From NCBI RefSeq assembly GCF_004295665.1, contig NZ_CP034759.1, positions 2,294,001-2,358,000 of the forward strand: a DNA stretch of 64,000 nucleotides, in the 5' to 3' direction. Positions 52,783-61,368 of the stretch are shown in pieces (position 1 is the stretch's first letter; each line of letters begins with the position of its first letter). Made by a program: the position numbers and the translations under genes. A model generated the notes under the pieces. The model was not told the origin of the DNA, made no database searches, and saw only the letters and a program-made list of their open reading frames with translations. This stretch comes from Litorilituus sediminis. GTDB lineage: Bacteria; Pseudomonadota; Gammaproteobacteria; Enterobacterales; Alteromonadaceae.

Positions 52783-54357
52783 ATGAACGACCAGCAAAGC
52801 CAAGCGCTACTTGCACAACAAAACCAACAACTCGATTACCTAAGGCGGATATTATTAGCGCCTATATACGATGTTGTCGTTGAAACAGAGTTAACGCCAT
52901 TAACTAAGTTGTCTAGCCGTTTAAATAATCAAATTTACTTAAAGCGCGAAGATCAACAGCCAGTACATTCATTTAAGCTAAGGGGTGCTTATAACAAGCT
53001 ATCTAGCTTAACTGAAGAGCAGTGTATTCATGGCGTAATTGCCGCCTCTGCGGGTAATCACGCGCAAGGCTTAGCGTTAGCGGCAAGTAAGTTAGGCATT
53101 AAAGCCACCATAGTTATGCCAAAAACAACGCCAGATATTAAAGTAGATAATGTCCGTCGCTTTGGTGGTGAAGTACGATTGGTGGGTAATAGCTTTAATG
53201 AAGCACAAGCAGCGTCAATTGAATTTGCCGAGGCAGAAAGCAAAACCTTAATTCACCCTTTTGATGATGTTGAGGTTATCGCAGGTCAAGGCACAGTCGC
53301 CAAAGAACTATTACAGCAGCTACCCAATGCCGATGTGGTATTTGTGCCCGTTGGTGGTGGCGGCTTACTTGCTGGCATGGCGGTGTATTTAAAGCAGCTT
53401 AGCCCGAATATCAAAGTCATCGGGGTGGAAGCACAAGACTCAGCTTGTTTAAAAGCAGCACTCGATGCTGGCGAACCCGTCGATTTAGAACAAGTGGGCT
53501 TATTTGCTGATGGCGTAGCAGTAAAACGTATTGGCGAACATACCTTTGACTTAATCAAGCGTTATTGTGATCAAGTGATCACGGTAACCACAGATGAAAT
53601 TTGCGCTTCAATTAAAGATATCTTTGAGCAAACTCGCGTTATTGCCGAGCCTGCTGGCGCACTGTCTTTAGCGGGCTTGCAAAAATATTGTTTACAACAG
53701 GAAGCCAATGGCGAACCGGGTGGACAATCTCTAGCAGCGGTATTATCTGGCGCTAATATGAATTTTCATAGCCTACGTTATGTATCTGAGCGCTGTGAAT
53801 TAGGCGAGAAGAAAGAAGCGGTTTTAGCTGTTACTATTCCTGAAGAAAAAGGTAGCTTTAAGCGTTTTTGCCAAGCGATAGGTAATCGCGCCATCACTGA
53901 ATTTAACTATCGTTATTCAGGTAAGCCAAGTGCTGATATTTTTGTCGGTGTTCGCCTTGGCGGCAGCGTGCAAGAACGTCAGCAGCTGATGCAAAGTTTA
54001 GTTAGCGCTAACTATCAAGTGCGTGACTTTACTGATAACGAACTCGCTAAATTGCATATTCGCTATATGATTGGCGGTAAAAGTGCCGAAGTAGGCAGTA
54101 AAAAACCAGAGCGTTTATTTAGTTTTGAATTTCCTGAGCACCCAGGTGCGCTAGAGAAGTTTTTAGCTGCCATGGGGGAGTTATGGAATATTACTCTATT
54201 CCACTATCGCAACCATGGCGCGGCTTTTGGTCAAGTGCTCGCTGGTTTTGAAATTAGCCCTAAAAAAGAACAAGAATTCTTCCAGCACTTAGATGCTTTA
54301 GGCTATCAATGGCAAGAAGAAACTGACAACCTCGCCTATCAAACCTTTTTAAACTAG
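52783..54357 (+). CDS. ilvA: threonine ammonia-lyase, biosynthetic
   Basis: A 524-residue PLP enzyme converting threonine to 2-oxobutyrate, the first isoleucine-specific step. The lysine motif is in QPVHSFKLRGAYNKL; the glycine-rich PLP-phosphate loop is VPVGGGGLLAGMAVYLK. Two ACT-like regulatory domains (about 335-520), expected to bind isoleucine as inhibitor, follow (LAVTIPEEKGSFKRFCQAIG and LFSFEFPEHPGALEKFLAAMG). Last gene of ilvGMEDA. Confidence 0.97.
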   Translation: MNDQQSQALLAQQNQQLDYLRRILLAPIYDVVVETELTPLTKLSSRLNNQIYLKREDQQPVHSFKLRGAYNKLSSLTEEQCIHGVIAASAGNHAQGLALAASKLGIKATIVMPKTTPDIKVDNVRRFGGEVRLVGNSFNEAQAASIEFAEAESKTLIHPFDDVEVIAGQGTVAKELLQQLPNADVVFVPVGGGGLLAGMAVYLKQLSPNIKVIGVEAQDSACLKAALDAGEPVDLEQVGLFADGVAVKRIGEHTFDLIKRYCDQVITVTTDEICASIKDIFEQTRVIAEPAGALSLAGLQKYCLQQEANGEPGGQSLAAVLSGANMNFHSLRYVSERCELGEKKEAVLAVTIPEEKGSFKRFCQAIGNRAITEFNYRYSGKPSADIFVGVRLGGSVQERQQLMQSLVSANYQVRDFTDNELAKLHIRYMIGGKSAEVGSKKPERLFSFEFPEHPGALEKFLAAMGELWNITLFHYRNHGAAFGQVLAGFEISPKKEQEFFQHLDALGYQWQEETDNLAYQTFLN

Positions 54358-54383
54358 GCTTTAAATCAAGCAAAGCCTTACCA

Positions 54384-54417
54384 AGCCTGCTGCTATTGTA
54401 ACATTCAGCAGCAGGCT
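54384..54417 (+). terminator. hairpin at the end of ilvGMEDA
   Basis: AGCCTGCTGCT (54384-54394) pairs perfectly with AGCAGCAGGCT (54407-54417) with a 12-base loop, 25 bases past the ilvA stop. A T-run is lacking, so Rho-independent termination is not certain. Confidence 0.5.
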
Positions 54418-54509
54418 AATATCACTCAGCTTACTCGCTAAGCTATGATTAATATCAAACTAAGTTATAAATGCACGCTCGCAAAGTGAATCCTGCTTGA
54501 TTGCATTAA

Positions 54510-54532
54510 AAGATACAAATAATATGTAGCTT
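54510..54532. promoter_or_regulatory. NsrR-type operator upstream of nsrR
   Basis: A 23-base inverted repeat starting AAGATACAAAT and ending ATATGTAGCTT, matching the NsrR architecture (two 11-base half-sites around one base) less closely than the sites before the reductase gene. It lies 38 bases before nsrR and suggests autoregulation. Confidence 0.55.
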
Positions 54533-54569
54533 ATGCAAACCTGAGGTTAAATAGATTTATTGGAAACAA

Positions 54570-54998
54570 ATGCAGCTCAATCGATATACAGATTACGGAT
54601 TAAGATTATTAACTTATTTGGCAGTTTTACCTCAGGGTAAACGAGCTAGTATTGATGAAATAAGCCAAATTTACGGCTTATCAAGAAACCATGTTAATAA
54701 AATTGTCCATCAGCTGGGCAAGGATGGTGTTATTGCCACTAAGCGAGGTAAAGGCGGTGGCTTCTGCCTAGCAAAACCTGCCAATGAAATTAATCTTGCA
54801 GATATGGTGATCTTACTGGAAAAGTCCATGAAGATAATTGACTGCCAAACACCTGCTTGTCGAATATCTCCGGTGTGTCGCTTAAGTGGTGTTTTATCAG
54901 AAGCAGGCAATGCTTTTATTGACAGCTTAAAACAATATACCTTGGCTGATTTAGTACAAGATAACCACGGCGATTTAGTGCAAATATTAGAGCTGTAA
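54570..54998 (+). CDS. nsrR: nitric-oxide-sensing Rrf2-family repressor NsrR
   Basis: A 142-residue Rrf2-type regulator: winged helix (ASIDEISQIYGLSRNHVNKIVHQLGKDG), wing KRGKGGGF, and three cysteine ligands of an iron-sulfur cluster at residues 92, 97 and 103 (CQTPACRISPVC; spacing C-X4-C-X5-C as in E. coli NsrR). The cluster is destroyed by NO, releasing DNA. The C-terminal YTLADLV block also matches NsrR. Operators lie before it and before the next gene. Confidence 0.92.
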   Translation: MQLNRYTDYGLRLLTYLAVLPQGKRASIDEISQIYGLSRNHVNKIVHQLGKDGVIATKRGKGGGFCLAKPANEINLADMVILLEKSMKIIDCQTPACRISPVCRLSGVLSEAGNAFIDSLKQYTLADLVQDNHGDLVQILEL

Positions 54999-55136
54999 CT
55001 AAGGTTATAGCTTCCCCTTCCCATCTCTAAACCAAAAAAAAACACTTTAATCTACTAATCAATAGCTTAAGGAGTCTTTAACTAGTTCAAAGTTAACCAA
55101 GTTAATTGTAATTAACCGACTCTGAATTTCACCTTA

Positions 55137-55187
55137 AAGATACATTTGACATGCACCTTATTTAAAGATACATTTAATATGTACTTA
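55137..55187 (+). promoter_or_regulatory. tandem NsrR operators overlapping a promoter
   Basis: Two 23-base NsrR boxes start at 55137 (AAGATACATTT-G-ACATGCACCTT) and 55165 (AAGATACATTT-A-ATATGTACTTA), each close to the consensus AAGATGYATTT-N-AAATRCATCTT and 28 bases apart. A -35 TTGACA (55146-55151) and -10 TACATT (55169-55174), 17 bases apart, fall inside them, so bound NsrR would block RNA polymerase. Confidence 0.8.
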
Positions 55188-55205
55188 TTGGTGAGGGGAG
55201 CTACA

Positions 55206-56255
55206 ATGAAAGCGATTCAAACTGACGTGGTTATTATTGGTGCTGGCCCTGTTGGGCTATTTCAGGTGTTTGAACTTGGCTTGCAAGGCCTTAAGGCGGT
55301 TGTCGTTGATAGCCTGACACAAGTTGGCGGCCAATGTAGTGAGTTATACCCAGATAAGCCTATCTATGATATTCCAGCCATTCCGGTAGCCAGTGCCTCA
55401 GATATTGTTAACTCACTTCAGCAACAAGCCTCCCCTTTTCAGCCTACATACCTACTTGGTCATAGAGTCGAGAACATCACTAAACGAGCAGAGCATGATT
55501 TTCTCCTGACAACCGATCAACAAGTTCAAATAGAATGCAGCGCTGTGATTATCGCCGCAGGCAATGGTTCCTTTGAGCCAGTTAAATTAAAAGTTGCAGG
55601 CATTGAGCAGTTCATAAATAAACAGCTGCACTACCATGTATCAAACATCAACACATTCCAAGATAAAGCGCTTGTTGTCCTAGGCGGCGGAGATGCGGCC
55701 TTAGATTGGGCTTTAGCTCTGCAAAAGGTGGCCGCGAGTGTAGTGCTTATCCATAGAAGTCTAAACTTTAGAGCCAGTCAAAGTAATGTTAATCAAATGC
55801 ATCAACTATGTGATGAACTAAAAATGCAGTTCTTATGTGGGCAAGTAACTGACTTTAAGCAACAAGATGGCAGACTAACGTCATTAATTGTAAGCGGTAA
55901 AGATGGCGTAAAACGTACCTTAGAGCTCGAGCAATTATTAGTATGTTTTGGACAATCACCAAAAAATGGCCCAACAGCCTCTTGGGGGCTAGATATGTTC
56001 CAGCATTTAATTTGCGTTGATACCGAGAAATTTCAAACCTCCACCTCAGGTATTTATGCTGTTGGTGATTGTAATTACTACCCAGGTAAGAGAAAGCTGA
56101 TTCTAAGTGGTTTTCATGAGTCTGCCTTAGCCGCTTTTGCCATCGCACAAGCACTTAACCCAGCTAAGCGCATTGCCACGCTATATACCACCACTAGCCC
56201 AGTCGTGCATAAACGCATGGGGTTAGATGCCACAGTGCCATTAAGCTACACCTAA
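55206..56255 (+). CDS. ferredoxin/flavodoxin-NADP+ reductase-like FAD enzyme (thioredoxin-reductase-like, type 2)
   Basis: A 349-residue NAD(P)/FAD oxidoreductase: FAD site VVIIGAGPVGLFQVFELGL, the VGGQCSELYPDKPIYDIP block (single Cys, no CxxC), NADPH site LGGGDAALDWALAL, and the C-terminal FAD motif GIYAVGDCNYYPGKRKLILSGFHESALAAF. This is the YumC-type ferredoxin-NADP reductase layout rather than thioredoxin reductase. ATG 55206 is chosen over an in-frame upstream start because GAGGGGAG precedes it. It is the first gene behind the NsrR operators; its electron partner is unknown. Confidence 0.85.
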   Translation: MKAIQTDVVIIGAGPVGLFQVFELGLQGLKAVVVDSLTQVGGQCSELYPDKPIYDIPAIPVASASDIVNSLQQQASPFQPTYLLGHRVENITKRAEHDFLLTTDQQVQIECSAVIIAAGNGSFEPVKLKVAGIEQFINKQLHYHVSNINTFQDKALVVLGGGDAALDWALALQKVAASVVLIHRSLNFRASQSNVNQMHQLCDELKMQFLCGQVTDFKQQDGRLTSLIVSGKDGVKRTLELEQLLVCFGQSPKNGPTASWGLDMFQHLICVDTEKFQTSTSGIYAVGDCNYYPGKRKLILSGFHESALAAFAIAQALNPAKRIATLYTTTSPVVHKRMGLDATVPLSYT

Positions 56256-56323
56256 GCTAAACCCAGCTTAGGTATCCATGCTTAGTTTAGGTTAACAAAT
56301 TTTAAATTTATCGGAGTAAATCT

Positions 56324-56671
56324 ATGAGAGCAATACCAGAAAGTTACATAAACTATAAATCCACCACAGTATTTGAGCCAAGCAATGTCCCTAAGATGTT
56401 TTTGCATCAACACAATACTAGAGCAGGTGTCTACGGCAGAATTTCAGTGTTATCTGGCGCGATTAAATTTTACGGTTTTACACAAAGGCGCGGACAGATA
56501 GAACAAGAGATCACCCTCTTAGCAGGTCAAGCAGCGGTTTCACCACCTCAGTATTGGCATAAGGTTGAGTTTTTAACTGATGATAGCCAATTTAAAGTCG
56601 ATTTTTATGCCGACGCTGATTCAGAAATCGTTAAGCAAAACCTAAACGAACGCAATAACGACACGCATTAA
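56324..56671 (+). CDS. DUF1971 (YeaR/TehB N-terminal-like) cupin-type protein
   Basis: A 115-residue protein of the DUF1971 family, shared with the N-terminal half of some TehB proteins and with E. coli YeaR. It shows IPESYINYKSTTVFEPSNVPKMFLHQHNTRAGVYGRISVLSG and PPQYWHKVEF. In E. coli the yeaR-yoaG operon is nitrate- and NO-responsive (NarL, NsrR), which fits its place here between an NsrR-controlled reductase and aox. The exact role is unknown. Confidence 0.85.
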   Translation: MRAIPESYINYKSTTVFEPSNVPKMFLHQHNTRAGVYGRISVLSGAIKFYGFTQRRGQIEQEITLLAGQAAVSPPQYWHKVEFLTDDSQFKVDFYADADSEIVKQNLNERNNDTH

Positions 56672-56701
56672 TTATTTACTCAATATTTTTAGGAAAAGAT
56701 C

Positions 56702-57340
56702 ATGGCAGATTTTCAAATTACCCACAAAAACGCTAGCACTATATCTGAACATATTGCTTATAAAATCACCCAAACCTTAAAGTTCTTACTGAATATATTT
56801 TATGGCAGCAAATACGCAAAACGCGCGGTAATATTAGAAACCATAGCAGCAGTGCCCGGTATGGTGGCAGGCATGTTTAACCACCTTAAAGCATTACGCC
56901 GCATGAAAGACGATGAAGGCTGGATCCGCGAACTACTGAGCGAAGCCGAAAATGAAAGAATGCACTTAATGATATTTTTAGACATTGCTAAACCTAGCTG
57001 GATTGAGCGCGCTTTAGTGCTTATCGGCCAAGGCGTGTTCTTAGTGGTTTATGGTTTCATCTATTTATTATCATCAAAAATTGCGCATCGAGTGGTTGGC
57101 TATTTTGAGGAAGAAGCCTGTAAGAGTTATACCGAATACCTAAACAAAATTGATAGCGGTGATGTTGAGAATATTGGCGCGCCGCAAATTGCTATTGATT
57201 ACTATCAACTAGCTGCAAACGCTAAACTAAGAGACGTTATCTTGAAAATTCGTGATGATGAAGCGAAACATAGAGATCGTAATCACGGCTTTGCAGACTC
57301 ATACGAAACCTGTGACTTACCTGCTCACCAACAAAAATAA
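56702..57340 (+). CDS. aox: alternative (ubiquinol) oxidase
   Basis: A 212-residue diiron quinol oxidase that reduces oxygen to water without pumping protons and resists cyanide and NO. All diiron ligands are visible: Glu46 in LETIAAVPG, Glu85 and His88 in AENERMHL, Glu137 in YFEEEAC, and Glu187 and His190 in RDDEAKHRD. Hydrophobic segments flank them (about 44-60 and 108-126). Bacterial AOX under NsrR control is known from Vibrio fischeri; its position behind nsrR and NsrR boxes supports the same logic. Confidence 0.95.
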   Translation: MADFQITHKNASTISEHIAYKITQTLKFLLNIFYGSKYAKRAVILETIAAVPGMVAGMFNHLKALRRMKDDEGWIRELLSEAENERMHLMIFLDIAKPSWIERALVLIGQGVFLVVYGFIYLLSSKIAHRVVGYFEEEACKSYTEYLNKIDSGDVENIGAPQIAIDYYQLAANAKLRDVILKIRDDEAKHRDRNHGFADSYETCDLPAHQQK

Positions 57341-57359
57341 CACTGCTCTTTTTAACACA

Positions 57360-57394
57360 AGCAAACTACGCCACATAATATGGCGTAGTTTGCT
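57360..57394 (+). terminator. strong terminator hairpin behind aox
   Basis: AGCAAACTACGCCA (57360-57373) pairs perfectly with TGGCGTAGTTTGCT (57381-57394) around CATAATA; the following CCTATTATTT is moderately T-rich. It closes the NO-responsive unit. Confidence 0.75.
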
Positions 57395-57727
57395 CCTATT
57401 ATTTCGATAAATAGCCTAGACTTCATATTACTACCTGCTAAGAGCGAACAGCAGTCGCTAAAATTTTTATATCAGTTCTGTTTTTATATCCAGCATTAAA
57501 GGCTTCCCTGATGTTCAGGAAAATGAGCATTTTGCTCATATTTGTCCTTAGACCACTTTACTAACTAGCAAATAATTTCTTAGCTAGCAAAAGGTTAGTA
57601 AATTTGATACTAATGTAGAAATTATAAAAGTGAGCGATAGCGTGGTAGAAGAATGAGCGCTTTGCGCACTATTAAATTGTTATACGCATAATCAATATTG
57701 ACAATAAATTCGTAGTAAGGTGAATAA
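57395..57727. other. gap before the accessory gene pair, with hairpins
   Basis: About 330 bases without a gene. It contains ATGAGCA-TTT-TGCTCAT (57523-57539) and a 9-base stem TTTACTAAC (57557-57565) / GTTAGTAAA (57594-57602). Near the end is TTGTTATACGC, which superficially recalls integron attC ends, but a full attC structure was not found. Confidence 0.4.
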
Positions 57728-58504
57728 ATGGATGTAAATAATTCAGCGGGACGACTTCTTAATATTTTAATGGAAGGGAAAGAAGCCAATCCAAATGAAA
57801 ACTGTAAAAAAGTATGGTCAAGAATACTAAACGTGGAAGAAGACAATTCTTTTGTTCTTGTCGGTAGGATTGGGAAGGTTTTTTCATTGGTTGACAACAT
57901 CTCAACTGAATTAAAAAAACTCGATAATGTTGATGTAAATAGATATATGTCTTGGACTAAATATCTAGATACTGCTTTTTCTAGGTGCAATTTAGAATCC
58001 AGCTGGAATGATTTCATAAAGCATATAAATGAGCCTGTTTTGGATTATCTGCACATGACATCAGGGATGTTATCAACTAATTGTCCTCAGCCTGTTTTGC
58101 CAAAGTCAGAATTAGACAACATTTATGATGGTGCTAAAGTTCTTATTGGTAAAATCATTGATTCCGAATTGCCTCCTAATATTAAGCAGTATTTTCTTTC
58201 ACAATTACGGAAAATAATTATTGCCATAGAAGAGTATAAAATCACTGGTTCTGCTGAAGTAGTTGATATAGTTGAAGCTACATTTGGTAAAGCTGTGCTT
58301 TCAAAAGATATCATTGAAGGCAAAGATACTAACGAAGATATGGGCAATTTCTGGAAGTTTATGACAAGAACAGCTCTGATAGTATCAACAGTTGCAGGTG
58401 TTATACAGATTGCCGATTATACCGCCAAAACATTTCCTGAATTAAACTCTTCAGAAAGAGTTATAGTTTTACCCGCAAACGAATTTAAATCAGAAAAAGC
58501 GTAA
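57728..58504 (+). CDS. unrecognised accessory protein with a C-terminal membrane segment
   Basis: A 258-residue protein I cannot assign. It has a helical, polar body (coiled-coil-like around 45-75) and one hydrophobic segment near the C-terminus (FMTRTALIVSTVAGVIQIADYTA, about 218-240) followed by a short tail. AAGGTG precedes the ATG. Codon use and base composition look more AT-rich than the flanking genes, suggesting horizontal acquisition. It is followed by a smaller gene 26 bases later, likely a functional pair. A role in defence or stress is possible but unsupported. Confidence 0.6.
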   Translation: MDVNNSAGRLLNILMEGKEANPNENCKKVWSRILNVEEDNSFVLVGRIGKVFSLVDNISTELKKLDNVDVNRYMSWTKYLDTAFSRCNLESSWNDFIKHINEPVLDYLHMTSGMLSTNCPQPVLPKSELDNIYDGAKVLIGKIIDSELPPNIKQYFLSQLRKIIIAIEEYKITGSAEVVDIVEATFGKAVLSKDIIEGKDTNEDMGNFWKFMTRTALIVSTVAGVIQIADYTAKTFPELNSSERVIVLPANEFKSEKA

Positions 58505-58530
58505 ATACCTAGTAAAGGCGATGGAGAAAT

Positions 58531-58938
58531 ATGAAAAAACGGAACTTTAGGGAATACCGAGTCTTAATAGCTTTTGTATTTTTTGCCTTATCTACCACCT
58601 ATTATCGATTTGAAAGTATCAATGAAAAAGATGAAGTACTCGAAGACGTAAGAATAATTGCTGAAGGGCAAGCAGAAACATCAAGCTTGGTGTACTTAGA
58701 AACGAGAAATGAGCATGTCAATCTACATGTTAAAATTGATGGTATTTCCCGTGAACAAAGTGACTTCAAATTAGTGAGAAAAAAATACATTGAATTAACA
58801 AAGTCTTATGTATGTTCTAGTGACGTACTAAATAAGTATTTGTATCAAAATAAGCCAATCATAGTTGATCTTTTATCTACAAACTATACTAGCAGTCAAT
58901 TTGCTAACATAATAATTACAAAGAAAACTTGCGTATAA
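58531..58938 (+). CDS. unrecognised membrane-anchored partner of the upstream gene
   Basis: A 135-residue protein with one N-terminal membrane helix (VLIAFVFFALSTTYYRF) and an extracytoplasmic beta-rich domain containing two cysteines (CSSD and the C-terminal KTCV) that could form a disulfide. GGAG precedes its ATG; the spacing of 26 bases to the gene before suggests one operon. No family is recognised. Confidence 0.55.
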   Translation: MKKRNFREYRVLIAFVFFALSTTYYRFESINEKDEVLEDVRIIAEGQAETSSLVYLETRNEHVNLHVKIDGISREQSDFKLVRKKYIELTKSYVCSSDVLNKYLYQNKPIIVDLLSTNYTSSQFANIIITKKTCV

Positions 58939-59169
58939 ACGGCATAATACAACTAGCTTAATCTGAAAAAAGTTAATTGGCTTTGTTTCATTACTCAACA
59001 TTTTAGCCACTATAAATAGCCGCTAAATCTGGCGTTAAAAATCTGCATCTGGGACGTATGCGACTATCAGGCTTGATTAAATCCATTCGACCGAGCCTGA
59101 CAGTTCAAATGAGTACACACTCGACAACACTACGCCGCAACATTCACTCCACAACAAAGTAATCAAGCC

Positions 59170-59808
59170 CTAGTACTTCTCTAAAAATATATTGTAAAGA
59201 AATTGGTTTGCTTTATCTGTGTATTGAGCGGTCATCATGGCTTGTTGTTCAGCTGTTTTTCGCTGGTATAAGCCGTCGGTTTTGTTTTGCTCTTGATCAG
59301 GGAAATACATTTGCGTCAGCACAGGCTCATAACCGTGTTTGCCTATTTTCATATGAATATGCGGTGTGCGTTGATCTTCCGGTTCTGCTTGGTAAGGGTA
59401 AGCACCTGGCATAACGGTTTTAAAGCGAAATTTGCCTTCTTTACCACTTTGAATAATCGCCCAAGATTGAAAGTGTTCATCTATCGGGGCATCACTATTA
59501 TCATGCGGGTGATGGTACTTACCAAAACTATTCGCTTGCCATAAATCTATAGTCGCACCTTCAATAGGCTGTAAATTGGTATCTAATACTTGCCCATATA
59601 TTTCTATGATAGTGCCTTTTGCTGTGCCTGATTTGCCTGCCACTTTGGTCAAATCAGCGTCTTTATCTTTTTGTGGCGTAATAGGGTAAAACGGACCTTC
59701 AGCATCTCTTGGCGTACTGGTTTGTGCATTTACACTGCCCGCTACTACCGCGCCTAAAGTTCCTAATAAGCTCTTTTTCAAAAACGCACGACGATTATCA
59801 GCTTTCAT
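59170..59808 (-). CDS. Tat-exported intradiol ring-cleavage dioxygenase-like protein
   Basis: A 212-residue protein with a twin-arginine-type signal (NRRAFLKKSLLGTLGAVVAG) and the intradiol dioxygenase fold. Iron ligands expected in this family are visible: Tyr in FGKYHHPHD, Tyr in MPGAYPYQAE and two His in RTPHIHMKIGKHG. GPFYP at about residue 40 is also typical. Cytoplasmic protocatechuate 3,4-dioxygenases lack a Tat signal, so this exported version may act on another aromatic. AAGGTG precedes the start. Confidence 0.85.
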   Translation of the reverse strand: MKADNRRAFLKKSLLGTLGAVVAGSVNAQTSTPRDAEGPFYPITPQKDKDADLTKVAGKSGTAKGTIIEIYGQVLDTNLQPIEGATIDLWQANSFGKYHHPHDNSDAPIDEHFQSWAIIQSGKEGKFRFKTVMPGAYPYQAEPEDQRTPHIHMKIGKHGYEPVLTQMYFPDQEQNKTDGLYQRKTAEQQAMMTAQYTDKANQFLYNIFLEKY

Positions 59809-60046
59809 TGCAATTCACCTTTTTTATTTGCTTGAATGATGAAAAAGCCTAGTAATTGCCGGTAAATATGTCCTATAAAAAATCTATTTTTTACAAAAAT
59901 AGAAATATTTTAGTTTTTTAAAGCAATGAAGTTACTCGAACCATTAAATATTTTAAATTATCATTCAAGAAGTTATAAACCATTAACATATTATGTCATT
60001 AGTTTATATTTTAGCCAAAGCTATTTACAAATGGACTAGTTAAATC

Positions 60047-60406
60047 ATGCAATGGCAGCAATTAACAACACTGCAAAAAGCACTCTTTATTATTGCAATA
60101 TCTCTTGTCGTACCCTTTGCACCTGAGTTTATTTTTTTAGCTGACCTTGGTGGCATTGAACTCGTATTTGGCTTTTTAGTACTTTATTACCAGCCACAAC
60201 TTATTTGGTTAAAAAACAAAATTAATGCTGGCTTAAAAACAGTCAAACTTATTAAACAGGCTTGTGCGCATAGCCCTCTTAATCAAAGCACAAACTTTGT
60301 CACCCTTTCTAGCTGCTCTGCCATTGCGTTGTATATAACTGGCTCAATGTTTTTTTCATTAGTACTTTGGCTACCATTACTACTACTTAATAGTGCAGTT
60401 GTTTAA
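60047..60406 (+). CDS. small membrane protein, function unknown
   Basis: A 119-residue protein with two to three hydrophobic segments (ALFIIAISLVVPFAPEFIFL, IELVFGFLVLYY and FFSLVLWLPLLLLNSAVV). I do not recognise a family. No good ribosome site precedes the ATG, so support is from length and membrane pattern only. Confidence 0.5.
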   Translation: MQWQQLTTLQKALFIIAISLVVPFAPEFIFLADLGGIELVFGFLVLYYQPQLIWLKNKINAGLKTVKLIKQACAHSPLNQSTNFVTLSSCSAIALYITGSMFFSLVLWLPLLLLNSAVV

Positions 60407-60551
60407 CTCATAACTTTGAACATAAAACTTAACACCTATAAAAGCTGCACTAGCAAGCACAAAACTTATAAGCTACGCACCTACAATTTTGCCGCTCAAT
60501 TAAGAAAAACTATAATTTTTTGCCAAATAATTGAAAAAATACGTTCGAATC

Positions 60552-60572
60552 GGCCTATTTGAACGACAAAAC
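60552..60572 (+). promoter_or_regulatory. shared upstream motif, copy 1 (first DUF4386 gene)
   Basis: The sequence GGCCTATTTGAACGACAAAA begins at 60552, 75 bases before the ATG. A near-identical sequence lies 71 bases before the second DUF4386 gene, which makes a common regulator site likely. Confidence 0.6.
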
Positions 60573-60626
60573 AGCTAAGTTCACGCAAATTTCCTCTTAA
60601 AACGATAAGTTGAAAAGAGGATTGCC

Positions 60627-61334
60627 ATGACTCATTTAGTTTACGAGAAAAACACCTATACCAAGATTGCCGGTTTAACTTACGCAATCATTATTATTAT
60701 CGCGACATTCCCACCCCTTATTTTTGATATGGGCGCATTACTGAAAACACCCAATGCCGCTGATAACATTATCGGACAAGAAGGTACTTTTAGGCTCGCG
60801 CTTACCGTTGAATTCATCATGTTTGTTTTGGTCATGGTGCTATCTTGGGCGCTGTACGTTTTACTTAAACCAGTAAATAAAAACCTCGCCTTGTTTGGCC
60901 TTATTTTCCGTTTTGGCGAAGCATTACTAGGTTGCGTAGTGATAATGCTCTACCTTGGTATTTTGTTACTATTAAGCTCAAACGAGTACCTACAAGCGAT
61001 TGAACCAGCACAATTACAAGCACTCGCGTATTTTTTCCTTAAGCTGACAGGCATTGGTTTTTACATCTTACTCTTGATCATGGGTATTGGCGGCATTGCC
61101 TTTTGTTACTTGTTTTATGTCTCTCGTTATATTCCCAAATTCTTATCTATATGGGGAATTATTACCTACGCATCTATGGTGATTTACGGCTTAATTAATA
61201 TCGCAATACACGATGCAGCAAAAGAGTTGGCTTATGCTATGGCACCCGGCGCTCTATTTGAGCTAATCATAGGGTTATGGCTGATGTTTAAAGGGATCAG
61301 TAGAAAACAAGCACAAGTATCTGCTTCGAACTAG
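60627..61334 (+). CDS. DUF4386 family membrane protein (paralogue 1)
   Basis: A 235-residue protein with six to seven transmembrane segments and the DUF4386 pattern: KIAGLTYAIIIIIATFPPLIF, FRLALTVEFIMFVLVMVLSWALYVLLKPVNKNLALFG, YIPKFLSIWGIITYASMV and the end APGALFELIIGLWLMFKG. The family function is unknown. GAGGATT precedes the start. It is followed by a second copy. Confidence 0.85.
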   Translation: MTHLVYEKNTYTKIAGLTYAIIIIIATFPPLIFDMGALLKTPNAADNIIGQEGTFRLALTVEFIMFVLVMVLSWALYVLLKPVNKNLALFGLIFRFGEALLGCVVIMLYLGILLLLSSNEYLQAIEPAQLQALAYFFLKLTGIGFYILLLIMGIGGIAFCYLFYVSRYIPKFLSIWGIITYASMVIYGLINIAIHDAAKELAYAMAPGALFELIIGLWLMFKGISRKQAQVSASN

Positions 61335-61368
61335 TCATGCAATTTTATCGAATTAATTCGTGCAAATA

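Noticed and set aside
57660..59040. Possible integron cassette (TTGTTATACGC before the gene pair, GCGTATAA after it)
   Set aside because: A complete attC with paired R'/R'' core sites (RYYYAAC and GTTRRRY) and internal symmetry could not be found on either side, and no integrase is present.
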